A DNA stretch of 64,000 nucleotides. It comes from Euonymus europaeus (Eukaryota > Streptophyta > Magnoliopsida > Celastrales > Celastraceae). The DNA lies in contig OY756958.1 in NCBI GenBank assembly GCA_963580455.1, positions 29,152,501-29,216,500 of the forward strand. Direction: 5' to 3'. Position numbers and translations under genes: made by a program. Shown piece after piece: positions 1 through 12,600 of this stretch. Numbering within the stretch: position 1 is the stretch's first letter; each line of letters opens with the position of its first letter. The notes below the pieces were generated by a model. That model had not been told where the DNA came from and searched no databases. It saw only the letters and a list, made by a program, of their open reading frames with translations.

Positions 1-372
1 AAAAAACTATGCCTAAGTAGCATCAGTTTATCTAGCAAGTATGCAAAATCAATTTATATTAAGTGAAGCATCTTAAATAATTGATAAAATAAATAAATAC
101 ATCCAAAGCCATAGCAAAACGATTTCCTCAACGAACAAGGTTTCACTCAGATAAGAACATAATGACGTACATCAACGGCATTGTTAAAATTTCAAGAAAT
201 ATAATCCAACTTCACTGCTTCAATTAATATGATATTCGAAATATCCGTTGCTAGTACAGAATGAACAAAAACTAATTGGACAAGAACATATACCTATACG
301 ACCAAAAATCAATCCAGAAATAATTGATCCATAAAATCACAACCCTAAGGTATTGGAGACACGAAAGTAGAC

Positions 373-590
373 CTGTAGTTAGGGTTAAGCTCGGGCGGAA
401 CAGAGAGCGCCTGATGGCAGACGGCGCAGGGAGGATCAGAGGGCTGGAGAAGGCACATTGCGTTGGGGACGGCGCTCGAACACCCGGTCCCCAGGAAGAT
501 GAGAGCAGATCCATCGCTCCTGTGGTGATCAGGAATTGACGGAGTGCAATCGGACACGCTGCCGTTTTGGATGTGATTCGGGGCCTCCAT
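373..590 (-). CDS. Metallo-beta-lactamase-fold hydrolase, first exon only (partial)
   Basis: The minus strand from the ATG at 590 encodes a start like MEAPNHIQNG, followed by a block with FLGTGCSSAVPNAMCL and QPSDPPC..C and then a PPELNPNYR segment. The GTGxSxxVP block matches, from memory, the N-terminus of a plant tRNase Z-like/PhnP-like metallo-beta-lactamase hydrolase family. The metal-binding HxHxDH motif would lie in later exons beyond the window. The exon ends at a GT donor after position 373 (AACTACAG|GT), at the point where the family continues with a conserved Cys-Asn-Thr-Ser segment. Positions 1-372 read as intron. A longer in-frame start at 668 would begin in the TA repeat and is less likely. 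Family assignment is by recall; the exact substrate is unknown. Confidence 0.65.
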
Positions 591-616
591 CCTTCTTTCC
601 TTGCTTTTCTCGTTTC

Positions 617-645
617 CCTGTCTATATATATATATATATATATCA
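617..645. repeat. (TA)n microsatellite
   Basis: An uninterrupted TA run lies just upstream of the hydrolase start codon, probably in its 5' UTR or core promoter. Length variation here would be expected between individuals. Confidence 0.8.
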
Positions 646-1133
646 GTATGTGTTTGATTATGATTCAAGATAGGAAAAAAAAAAACAGAGACGTATCAAA
701 CGTGGAGGCGGAGGGGATTCTGCTGAGATATCACGCCCCCCGCGTATTCCCAACGGTTTTGGCGGTTGGTCCCTAATCGCGTTGTCGAGAATATAACATT
801 ATTTATTGTAATTCACGAATGAGTGTAATTGAAGAGATTTTATGAAATCATTTCAGTTACCCAAATCTCATGTGTCTCACTCAAAAAGTGTGAAGATTCC
901 GAGGTAACACTTTTCCCAGAACTTATAATAAATTACTCCTAATTATAATAATTAAGTTCTAAACAGGTAGAATAATATAATGGATAGGGCTAACTACAAC
1001 CCATATTTTTTTAGTCACAGCCCAATTAAATCCTAAAATGTATAGTCTCTAATTACTTCACTCATGAAAGTAAACAACTCTCTCACAATTCCTTTTTTCC
1101 CCCGATGTGCTCTGTTTTCCCTCATTGTCTGCC

Positions 1134-1271
1134 ATGGACGGCGACGAAGATAAGGTGAATTCCGACTTCGATGATTTCATCGACGAATACAAGGTGGAAT
1201 CGGAGGCAGCAATGGCAGAGTTTCAAAGCAAGTGGGGAAGGAATGGTGAATTGAACCCTACCCTAGTATAA
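1134..1271 (+). CDS. Putative small acidic ORF (45 aa), unrecognised
   Basis: An ATG in a good plant context (gccATGG) opens a 45-codon frame rich in Asp and Glu (MDGDEDKVNSDFDDF...), ending in TAA at 1269-1271. It is more GC-rich than its surroundings. It lies about 540 bp upstream of the hydrolase start, on the opposite strand, so a divergent promoter is possible. Two GT sites inside it (after GATAAG and TACAAG) could be donors, so it could also be the first exon or relic of a larger gene. I do not recognise the protein and no conserved domain is visible. Confidence 0.25.
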   Translation: MDGDEDKVNSDFDDFIDEYKVESEAAMAEFQSKWGRNGELNPTLV

Positions 1272-1717
1272 TATTGTCCATACGAAAGCCGCATCACCTG
1301 ACAGGCCCGGCCACAAGTTTTGGGTTGGGATTAAAACATTAAAATTGGTACCAGCCCGGCCCACTAGGCCCGTCATATCATATTGGACCAAATTGTTTCC
1401 GTTACAAGCCCTCCGTAATCACATTCACGATCTCCGTCAGTGAGTAAGAATTAATGAGGGTAAGGCTGTAATTCTCAAAACTGTCTTCTACAACAAGTCT
1501 ACAACTGTGTGAGTTGATTAATCCTGGTATATACATTGATCCGATAGACAATTTATCTACTGCTCTTCTCACTTGGCTTATAAGCAACAAACACATATAT
1601 CCAAATCAATTGTAAATCTTTTAACTAAAATTTCGCTACAATCCCAAAATAAAAACTACATCTCTCTCTTCATCACTCATCGATAGTACAAAAGAAATAG
1701 TAAGGTGTAAGCACAAT

Positions 1718-2000
1718 TATAAATTTTAGCACACTCGTGTCATAATATTATCCACTTTAAATTACCCGATTCATTGTGAGTATATTCAATTCGCACGACT
1801 ATGTTTTTTTATTCTCATCGCCTATGATACTTAGACCCAAAAAAACCTTGTTCATAGGAGTGGCAGTGGTAGGTTAGCCCCTCTCACACAACAATTTGTC
1901 AATATCAAAATTCTCAACCCACTCAAATTAACAATGTTGCCTGATTGTTTTGGATTATCCGATTCACTATAGAGATCCACACGACTTTCTTCCTCTAGGC
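1718..2000. repeat. Dispersed repeat family, copies here and at 22.8 and 23.2 kb
   Basis: The pattern 'ATAAATTT..CACAC..ATAATATTAT(C)..CTTT..ATTxCCGATT' occurs near 1718-1790, at 22811-22875 and at 23225-23300. A related half-copy lies at 1900-1990. The copies are diverged. The class is not certain; similar sequence is common in plant genomes as LTR or hAT derivatives. Confidence 0.4.
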
Positions 2001-3638
2001 CATTGCGTATGATAATTATGCCTGAAAAAGAACTCGTTTTATATTTGTTTGAGAGATATACTTGAGTTTTTCTTACAAACCGTCGTTCGGAAAAGTCCAA
2101 ACAAATTGAGATTAAGTCTTGACAGAGATTTTTCAGCAACGACAGTCTATAAATGTTGGATGCACTGCACATAGAAGTAATGCAATAATTTACGGGTACG
2201 TCGTCTAAATCCCTTCAAACGCAGTCCCATTTTTGTCAGATTGTCTTTGGCTTCCTATACATGAATTGATGTTGAGTACATGTTATTCAATTGTACATAA
2301 ATAATCATGCATTCATGAATCCGTTTGAAAATGCTTCAATTCAAGTTCATTTAACCTTATATATAGAGTTCGAAATATGGTCCATGCTCAGCACAAAACA
2401 AAGGAATCTATCCTATTATCACTTAGCCTATATATATATATAGAAGTCCTCAAGATGTTTGTATCGATCATATCATTATGAGTTCAGTGCTATAATGAAC
2501 TGAACCTAGTAACCGAGACAAATGATCTGATGTATATCACTATTAATGTTTGGTACGAGGAATTAATGTCGTCACTGGTTAACTCAGTGATGGAATCATG
2601 AAATGAGTGTTTGATTGGCCAAAATGTTTACGAACAATTCCTATTCCTGCTTGCTAATCGACGATGACTATCAAACTGGCCAGTTGCTGGTTTAGTATTA
2701 CAAGCTCTTCGTCGTCTGGGGAAAAAAGGTGAATCTCCTGATATTGTCGTGAAACCTTGTCCCGCTCGGAGATGTCGTGAATTTGTTATTTTATTTTGAA
2801 CAAAAAAAATATCGTTATATTCGATATTAAAAATATTATACATTTATATTTTTTAAATAAAAATAAAAATTTAAATCTTAAAAATGATATTACAATAAAC
2901 TACAGCAGGCCCCAGCAATCATGTTTTGGCATCTTTTTTTTTTCCTTGACATCATTAATTTGTGTTGAAAAAAATTGAGGGTTTTTTCTTTGCTTTATTC
3001 AAGGTTGAATAATGATTTTTTTGGTGTTGAAAAGTAAAAGGGGGAGTGTATGTGTGGGGTGGAAGAAAAAAAGGTTATGGTGATAATAATCAAGTTAGGG
3101 CATGCATTGTCCCCTTTTGAGGTATCAATCTTCCTTTCCCTCACCTGGCCTTTTGCTAACCCTTATCATCAATTACAGCTAATACTTCCTTTCTTTGTTT
3201 CTTCCGCTTGTTATTCACAATAATTGCAAGGGAACTGATTTTTATTCACAAATATCCACAATAATTGGAAGAAAAAAAATCACTTGATTTTTCCAACTAC
3301 TTACAGTATGCCAATTATACCAAACATTATAGAAAAATCGCTTTTATTTAGGGGTGACGCTAAATATTTCAAGTTTTTGAAGCATAATATTAACTCAAGT
3401 CTACATGACATGTTTTGTAAGTGTATGACATCGAAAATTAAAATTTTAAAAAATAAAATATCTCATTTGAAAAAAAACTCACAACACATTTTTTTAAACG
3501 AAAATTTAAAACATTTTATTTCTTAAAATACGTTTTAGATTTCAAAAAAAATATTATATATCTAGAATTAGCAAGTAAAAATATATCCAACAAGATCCAT
3601 CATAGACTCTTGTGTTTATTTATAGATACTTATATGAA

Positions 3639-3875
3639 CTCATATATTGAATTTTCATGTTATAACCTAAACAATAAGTGTTAAACCCTAATAAAACAGA
3701 TTCGTTAAATTTTAACGGGCTCGTGTATTGGATTTTCATGTTATAACTTAAACAATAAGTGTTATAAACCCCAAGATGGAAGGATTCGCTAAACCCTAAT
3801 GGACTCGTGTATCGAATTTTCATGCACGATATAACATAAAAGGCTCGGATTCATTAAACTCAAATAGATGCACTA
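3639..3875. repeat. Tandem repeat, 3 units of 81-84 bp
   Basis: Units begin at 3639, 3720 and 3804 with CTCATATATTGAATTTTCATG, CTCGTGTATTGGATTTTCATG and CTCGTGTATCGAATTTTCATG-like starts. The third unit decays. The first two periods (81 and 84) are multiples of three, which keeps a minus-strand frame open across them. That open frame is a side effect of the repeat and not evidence of a gene. Confidence 0.75.
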
Positions 3876-4099
3876 CTAAAATCCGTGCTAAACCTTAGAA
3901 TCCTAACTACTAAACTCTAATGTATTCGGGTACCCAACGTATTTCAATAAAAATGCAAAATAACGAATATATATTATAACATTATAGTGTAATAAAATTT
4001 TAGCTCGAATAGACAATTTACAAATCATATATATGAATTAAATTGTTTTTAAAACAATGTAATTGAAAAAACGCAATAAAATTATCAACAATAGGTCTT

Positions 4100-4185
4100 A
4101 TTAAAAAGATTTTTACACGGTGGGTTCGAATATGTAATTTTTTATTATTAAAAATCTAACATGTATTTAGAGAGAAAACATTTTA
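4100..4185. repeat. Dispersed repeat, copy 1 (second copy near 43715-43790)
   Basis: The core GTGGGTTCGAATATGTAATTTTTTATTATTAAAAATCTAACATGTATTT (given in part) recurs with few changes near 43715-43790. Both copies carry a GTTC[GA]AATATGTAA segment, possibly an RNA polymerase III B-box remnant of a SINE. Confidence 0.45.
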
Positions 4186-6497
4186 AAATTTTGTTTAGGA
4201 AAAAAATTGCAGTAAACGAAGAAAGATAAATAAATGAATATTAATAATTGATTTTTGAAAAAGTTCAACATGACCCCTACATGGAGTGCATGTAGATTTG
4301 GATTGAGTTGGACTACTAAAAATTAGATTTTATAACATTTTTGTTTATTTATAATACACAAATCGAACTCGACTGACTTCGCCCATCAAACCCTAATCCC
4401 TTCTTAATTCTATCAAAATCACACTAAAACAACCATTTGAATTATTATTCTTATCATTTCCTTTTTTTTAATTAATTTTTTACTATTGACCTATAATTAC
4501 CAGGCATGTGACGGATTTGAATAATTCATTTCCAAACCAATTCGACCATATAAAGTAGCGCTCCTCATCTTGACCAAAACAAAAGCAAGTCCACAATTCA
4601 ATTGAAAGAACACACAAATTCAATGAATTATGAACATTTTAGAAATGAAGAAAGTCATGCAAAATCATTATAGTAAAAAATAGCAAGCTAATTGACCTTA
4701 GGTGTGTTTGAAATATTTGAGGGATTTGGGGAGGAGAAAAGAAGATAAATGAGTTTTCCCTCAATTTTGTTGTTTGAATAGTTTGGGAAAAAAATTATGT
4801 GAGAGATTTAAATAGAATTGGAGGGGAAAATTGATCAATTTTGCGATCATTTGGAGAGAAACAAATTAAGTTATTTATAAGTGAAAAATAGATTTTGTCT
4901 CTGTACGTAATATCTAAGTTAAAAATAAGAATAAATTAAACCAATTTACTTCTCTTTTACTTTTATAATGGATATCCAAAGAAGATAATTGACCAATTCA
5001 TTAATTTTTTCTTATCTATCCAAACAACATGTGAGAAGAAAAATGTTATAGATTCTCTTTCATTCCCTTTTCTTTTTTCTTTAAATAATACATCAAGTAG
5101 AACCAATAAATGTCCGAAATCTAGGTTTAAATACAAAAATTTTATCCGATTTAATTGTTCGGACTTTAACATATGAAAGTTCGGTGTTGCTCACCAACAT
5201 CGTTAGTCAACAAAATATGAAAACTTAATGTGGAAAATAAAAACAAATCATAACACTACGATTTTAACGAGAAAACCTTACTGGGAAAAACCTCGAGTAT
5301 ATGAGCGACCAACCTTGAGAAACAATCCACTAATCACGAATCAAGAGTACAACCCTATCTTTGACCTAAAGACATTGCCCGTACATCTCATTCATTTCAT
5401 TTAGTGTATGTTTCTCCTCCACATTCAACCCACCTAGGTAGAGCTCGTTTTTGGCACCTCCAAAAGACTTCATGAACAAGGAATCACTCATTCTCACAAA
5501 ACTCTCTTTCTCAAACTAATTTCGACCCAATTCACATGAGTCGTCTCACCATTACAAAAACAATAAGAGAGAATAAAACTAACGACCGAAGCTAATATAT
5601 TCTGGAATTAAGCGTTGCTTCTAGTACCTCCCAAATGCTGCCTAGGTCATGTATTTATACCACACATGAGCCTTCAAGATAAAGACTTCCTCTTGCATGA
5701 AAAAGTTTATCACCTGAGAAAGATAAAACAAAAATCCACACTTGTTTGATAATGCAAGCATGGTTGGCGATAAGATAATATTCCACGTGTCATTAAACAA
5801 ATCCTTATATACCACTAAAACTCTCAGCCCCATTAAAACTCTCACTACACGTCATGCAATTAATGACATGCAACATAAAATCCCACTAGGATTTAAATAC
5901 TAAGACAAATGCATATGAAGAGACCTATGAAAAAAGAACACATATCACGTTGGTATAAGATATTCAACAAAACACAAACTCATGTAACATGTTACAAAAA
6001 GTCCATCATTAAAGCCCATGATTTTAAATAAGAAGTTATAACCCACACAGACTCTTGAAGTAAGCTACTACACACCTGTAGTAAGTCGCGTCACTGCACA
6101 TAATTACCCAATCATCACAAAATTCAATTGATTAAATATATCTCACAATTGTTAATTTAATTTTTATAAATTAAAAACCAACAACACGAATTATATTATT
6201 ATTCGTTTTACTTGTCTAAATTTAAACCAATTTAAATATATATAATGATGGTCCAAGTGCCCGATTAAGAAATCAGCATCTATCAAATTCACAACGATGC
6301 ATCAACTTTTACAGGTAAGCATGCTGGCGTGTATGCCATCTCACTCCCCCATCACCATTGTCTAGTGGCTATTTTTTATTTATTTATAAAAACCAAACAG
6401 AGCAGGCCTTTAAGGAGCCAAACAACAGATTTTAGCAGGCAACAAGAGTGTGAGTTTTACCCTGTACGACGTAGTCTTGGGCGAAATTGAGTTTTTT

Positions 6498-9206
6498 ATG
6501 GACCAGTCGTGGCGAATAAGAATGGGAATGCCGGATCTCCCTCGCAGGCGCTCAACGGAGGAAGCTTCAAGCCGGTGTGTCACCGAAACATTTCTCGACG
6601 CAGACGACTTCTCCGACGTGTTCGGCGGGCCGCCCAGGAGCGTGCTCTCCCGAAAGTTCTCGCGAGATTTTTGCGCTAGAGCAACATCGTCTTCATCAGG
6701 GAAATCGTTCTACGAGGATATTTTACGGCATCCGGAGTCTGAATCCAAGAGTAGTAAGGGCGGCCGTAGGTTGCCGAAGTTCAGAATCCCGTCGAGGAAC
6801 GAGGAGTTCTATGGAGACGTTTTCCGGTGGGAAGATGACCAGAGGAGGTCCAGGGAGCGGTCCCGCTCTGACTCAAAGGCGAAATCGAACTCATCGTCGG
6901 TGTTGAGCTCGGAGGACCTTAGCCCTCTCCGGCCTGTGTTTGTAGACGACGTGGCATTGAACTCTTTTGCTTCAAAGCTCAGGTACAGTGTGGATTCAGA
7001 TCTAACTGATGAACAGTTTCAAATTCCTTCTTGTGATGCTTTTACCTTTATGCCCTTGCAGTCCATTTATTTTGCAAAATGTGTGCTGTCTATTCGTGAA
7101 TTGTGCAGGGATAGTGAAGGAAGAAGATTATTTTCTTTAATTTATTTATGTCAAACACACTCTAAACTATTTTTTCTGATTTTCAACATTATACAGCACC
7201 ATTATACGATCTAAACTAATTTTTTTTAAAGGAAATCCTGTAGAATTTGTGGTTTTATGTAGAAATTGAAGAATCGAATTGACCTAATTGAACCACATTA
7301 TGCCCCATCTTTCGCTACCCTGTCAAAATAGACTTCAGTTTCTTTGTTGAACTCTTGGATTATTTTATTTTAGTCTTCTTCTCAGTTGAATTGTTACTGA
7401 ATTTCCTAATTGTGAAACTTAGTTGATGTCTTTTTTCATGTGGCACAGTCCAATTAATGTCCCAGGTAGATGGAACTCAGCCATAAAGATGCCAGAGGAC
7501 AAACCAAACAAACAAGCAATGCCAGTTTTTCAATGCAACCCTCCTTCGGCCATGGAAAACCAATACATGGAGAGTGAAACCAACAACTTTAGGAGTCCCT
7601 ATTATGGGTTTTCACGAAGAAATTCTTCCCCTGAAACCATTAGCGTTGACCCCAATTCGTATGGAAGCTTCAAAGTATCCGGGGATGATGTAGAACTCAA
7701 CTCCCCTGCATCACCTGTCTCTTCACTCTGTCAAGAAACAGAGGCTACAAGAGTATGTTGTGATAATTTTGCTATGCCAGCGCAGGAAATGGACCAAGAG
7801 GAAGATGAAGTTATGAGTTCTTATGTGATTGAGATTAATTCCGGTCACAGAGAGAAATCTGGTGAGGCAGTCTCTGTGGACGAAGCCATTGCATGGGCCA
7901 AGGAAAGATTTCTGAGACAGAGTACTGAAATACAAGGAGGAAAAGATCAATCAACTGAACTAGGAGGTAATGCATTAAATTTGTTATGATTTGATGTCAG
8001 AAGTTTCCTGGTCATACATTATGAAAATTGAAAAATGATATTTTTTTTTAAAATACTGCAGAAAAGCTTGGTGCAAATGCGTATTTAGACCAAGAAATGA
8101 ATGGACATGAAATGGTGCATTCTTCAGTGGTAATTTACTATTTCCCGAAAGCTGTTTATGTTGACTTACCGCTTCAATTTCCGTTTAGGAAGTAGGCTTA
8201 CTGTTTCTCTTGGAATTTATGCAGGAAGAACACAAGGAATGGACAATCAATGAAGAAAAAGAACAATTGGATAAAGATGTAAGATCCTCGTTTGAGTTCA
8301 CATGTTTAAAGTATCTGCTATGCACATATAGAAAGTTTTAGCATGTAGCCAACTCATGTAGGACATCCCAGCAATATACATCATGTCACCTTAAAGCACT
8401 AAAGCAGTCTCACTTAGCAGAAGTGAGGGAAATTTTCCAAATTGACAACTTTTAGGCATCACGTGATGTTTAGCTTCACTGTAACTATGGAATCAATTAT
8501 ATATAAAAGACAACTAGATACTAGATTGATTGATTGATTACTATACTTCACCTATGTTTTTCTGTTTGCTCCTATTTTTAAGGTTAATCGTTTGAACTTT
8601 TGCATATATTTACGGCAACTACAGATGGAAATGGATCTACTTAATGAAGATGTAAGGTTGTGGTCAGCTGGCAAGGAAACCAATATACAGTCGCTACTTT
8701 CAACACTACATCATGTAAGAAATCTAATAGAACTGATGTATGTGTTTGATAGCTTTGCTATGACAGTAATAATGGTGTGCTAATAAATACTCTTATATTT
8801 GGTCTGCAATGATAGCAGATTCTATGGCCAAGCAGCGGATGGTATCCGATCACTTTTACAAGCCTTACGGAAAGCACACATGTGAAGAAGGCCTATCAAA
8901 GAGCAAGGCTGTGCCTTCACCCAGACAAACTGCAACAAAGAGGAGCAACACTCCAACAAAAATATGTTGCAGAGAAGGCCTTCTCCATCCTTCAGGTATA
9001 TTATATGGCGTCTTGCCATTTTGCGGATTGGTTAAATGCTATTAACAATTGGAAAAGTAAAGCATCTCAAATCTCATTATTTACTTTCAAGGGGATCAAT
9101 AAACTATGGTATGATTGAAGCCAAGGCTAACTCGGGTTTATGATGCAATAATGTTGTTTAGGATGCATGGGCTACATTCATCTCTCAAGATGTCTTCTTT
9201 AATTAA
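6498..9206 (+). CDS. Auxilin-like J-domain protein (clathrin uncoating type), 7 exons
   Basis: Exons: 6498-6982, 7449-7966, 8062-8129, 8225-8278, 8625-8714, 8819-8995, 9162-9206. They total 1437 nt, an open frame of 478 codons plus stop, with every junction GT/AG and in phase. The N-terminus (MDQSWRIRMGMPDLPRRRS, then DDFSDVFGGPPRSVLSRKF) and a Ser/Arg-rich linker (SSVLSSEDLSPLRP) match, by recall, plant auxilin-related proteins of the At1g21660 type. The C-terminal exons form a J domain: LWPSSGWYPI, VKKAYQRARLCLHPDKLQQRGA with the HPD tripeptide that activates Hsc70, then KYVAEKAFSILQ and DAWATFI. Such proteins recruit Hsc70 to clathrin coats; JAC1 relatives act in chloroplast photorelocation. 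The start at 6498 is preferred over the upstream in-frame codon at 6450 because homologues begin near here. It is convergent with the prenyl synthase. Confidence 0.88.
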
Positions 9207-9695
9207 CATGCGGAGGCTTGGGGTTTCTCTGGAGTTCAATCTTGACTAGCAACAGTAGCTTGGATACTCAAGAAGTTCTAGAGGTGTTTGTTGAAGAATA
9301 AGGAAATGCACCTATGCTGCTATGCACTCGCTGAAAATGCAGAGGAAAGTTTAGAATCTTGGAACTCAAGTTTTCACAGATGTTTTGCACAAGTTTTAAC
9401 ATTTTGTAAAGAATAAATCAGCAGCACAGACTGCAGCTTATATTACAAACAAGAGTTCAAGAGAATAGTATGCCAGCTTCGCATATGATTGGATTATTAT
9501 GTTGCGTGGCTAGCTGATTTTACTGTTAATATACAGACAGAAAATGCTAAATAGTATAAGTAATAAAAAAAAAAGAATTTTTGTAACAAAAATTAATGTA
9601 ACGCGAGGGAGCTTTCACCCTCACCTTGCAGGAATAAGGATAAAAAGTCAGTTAATTTAAACTGGTAAAAATGTGTTTATGCGAATTTATGACTG
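9207..9695. other. Convergent intergenic / 3' UTR interval
   Basis: About 490 bp lie between the stop codons of the plus-strand J-domain gene and the minus-strand prenyl synthase. No coding signal is seen. It should hold both 3' UTRs and poly(A) signals, so the transcripts may overlap. Confidence 0.6.
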
Positions 9696-12600
9696 TTATT
9701 TGTTCCTTGTGATTACTATTTCTGTGAGCTCAACTAGCGCCCTCCTCGATTTTCTAACGCCCTCATCGTCGGTTACTGGTAGAGATTCAATCGCTGCAGC
9801 AGCAAGGTTAGCATGCTTCATTGCTAGCTCCTTTGTCCTTTGGATTCCCCGACTCTTTCCAAGATACTCCAAAGCCTGTATTTTACAGATATGGATAAAC
9901 TCATACAGAAAAACAGGGACAATGGTGAAAGTCGCAAGATTACAGATCTAACTGATATTTTAAAACTTCTAAAAAAATGTCGCACGTGGAAAACCTAAAC
10001 TTAGTTACTAAGCACAAAATACGTACCAGTCACATTCACATGCCACATTAAAACACCTTGAATACGTTATCAATAAACTTCAAGGAGAAACAATTTAGAC
10101 AACACTAAACTAAAAGTGGTTTTAAAAATTGCAAAAAAGTAACACTAAACTTGTAAATCAATTTTCCAGAAGGACTGCAGTAATCCAGTAATATGGCCTT
10201 GCAGCCAATTGAAAAAACACAAGCAATAACTTTAATATAAGAACTTACTATATCAACATTCTCAGGGTTGTCAAAACCACGATTCACAACTGCACGCAAT
10301 TGAGGCAGCTCTTCCATGGCAAACAGTATTGGAGCTGTTATGATACCCTAAAAAAACAAGGCAGCAAAATAAATTCTATGAGAGTGGTTATGACAAACAA
10401 CTGATTGTGTCATCTCTATATGGAAAGTTCAAGTAGGTTACAACAGAAGTGGGTTAAGCCATGTCCTACATAGACAAGTCATCTGGTTATCTTTCGAAAG
10501 CAGATAAAGTAGCCAACTGGTCAACTAATATCTACTGAATGCGGAGATAATGGCCATCTGATGAACTATCACCACACACCTAAAAAACTAGCAAAACAAA
10601 AAGAATGGTGACGAGTTGTTTTTTGACACCCAAAATTGAAAAGACAAGCCTTAAAAACTATCAACAATCCTTTCAAACATCGTCTGTCTATAATAATCAA
10701 CAAGGAACACAAGCTGTATTCACAAGAAGCCATTTAGAAGATCCACCACAATAGTAACAGGAACCAAGCAAGGTGTCTCCGTTATCAAGTTCATTTTTGC
10801 TAAACCAGAGATAATCTTAATAAAGAAAATAACTTGTTAATATTATCCAATTCATATTATTAATACATATATATTGTTTCTTAGTAAATTACAACAAAAT
10901 TGCTCAAAAAGTTTCACATATAATAAAGATCCATGGCCATCTAATATTTCCAAAAGAAAGATAATGTACTAAGGATGGTGTATTACATGGCGAATGTCAG
11001 ACAAAGAACCTTTTCCAAGGGAAGTTGATTTGCCAGTGAAATCAAGTACATCATCTATCAACTGAAATGCCAATCCCTGGAAAAAAGACAGGTGGGGAAG
11101 GGGGAAAAAGAAATAATAAAGAAGGTGAATCAAAACACAGTATGCATTGCATTCAAAACATACATATTTAAAACTTCACAAGAAGCAAACATATTTTAAC
11201 ACTTCAAGACTCCCTGTGAGGAATGAAATTCAGTTAGGCTCATTATACTTCAAAACAAGGCCAATAAGAACCCATTCAATCTCCCATAAATATAATACAC
11301 AGTGATTTTTTAAATAAGAATATGATTACACTTCTTGATGCACCACGGATTGAGCAAAATCCATCTAGTCATCCAGACTTTTTGAACACGAAGCAAACTA
11401 GGTTAAGCAGGACAGAATACCATGCCACAAAAACAACTTATTTTCACAAATGACTATCACCCTTTTACATTAGGCCATTAGCAAAAAAATTAGCGCACAA
11501 GAAAAACACTAATTTTTTCTGGCATCCCTGACCCCTTAATTTCCTATGAAATGCTTGGTTATGAAGATTTTTTCAGTCAGCTCCATTCCACATTCCTCTT
11601 CCTCCCTTGGATTTTCCTACCGGATCAAATGGACTATAAACATAAAAACGAGGTAGCATTTTGATGCTTATTATTAATTACAAAATAGTTATCAAGTAAA
11701 AAGTTACAAACCAGATTTTTTCCATACTCAAAAGCCGTCGTTGCAACTTCTGTTGTGTGCCCAGCAAGAAGGGCAATCGCCTTGCAGCTATTTGAAATCA
11801 GTGATGCAGTCTTGTAGTACGTTTTTTGCATATAATAATCCATGCTGACATTAACAAACATTGATTTTCACATTATTAACTTCAGAAAAGATAACTAGAT
11901 CTGTGAATCAAGATTCAAGACATCTGAAAAAAAACTACTGTATGATCCATGTTCTTGCAGAATCATTGACTAAAATCAAGGTGCAAAGAGATGAACAAAA
12001 GGTCCAGCTACCTAATATATTAACTAACAGGCAGGCAGTTGGAAGTCAACCCAGGCAGTAATGGGATTTAGGAATGCCAATACCGCATTTTCAGTGAGAA
12101 CAAAATACAATGATATATAACTTAACTACATACATTGTGTGCGCTGCAAGAAACAAATAAAACATCCATACATATAAACATGTTATAGCAGCACACCTGT
12201 AATGTTGCTCAGATGACGACGTCATTTGCATAGTTTCCCCTGTCACGAGATGTTCTACAACCGTTGCTAGTAATGTTACAACCTAAAGACACACAAGACA
12301 GCATAGGACATGACTACATGAGTTACACGCCTACACGGACAGTGTTAAGTTTAGTTGATCAATGACGATGCCAACAGAGAGATTATATAAACTGTCAGAT
12401 ATCGAGACAAAGTTACAACAAATTCATTTGCTTAAGAGAAGTAGATTCCTCTCTCCCTCAAGGAAAGGTTTATGGGGCATGACCTTAAAGTAGACTTAAG
12501 CTAGCAGATGATCAGGCAGTGAAAAGAAACCAAACGGTTAATGCAATTCCAAAAGAGGATAATTTTTAATTGTTACAAGAAAAGTGGTCAATTCAGCTTC

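Larger units (their letters stand above)
1272..6400. other. Repeat-rich intergenic spacer
   Basis: About 5 kb of AT-rich DNA without a convincing gene. It holds members of a dispersed repeat family (about 1718-2000), an 81/84-bp tandem repeat (3639-3875), a repeat shared with about 43.7 kb (4100-4185), and a stretch near 5265-5310 (AAAACCTTACTGGGAAAAACC) resembling sequence often found in plant LTR-element derivatives. All open frames here are short and low-complexity. Confidence 0.6.
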
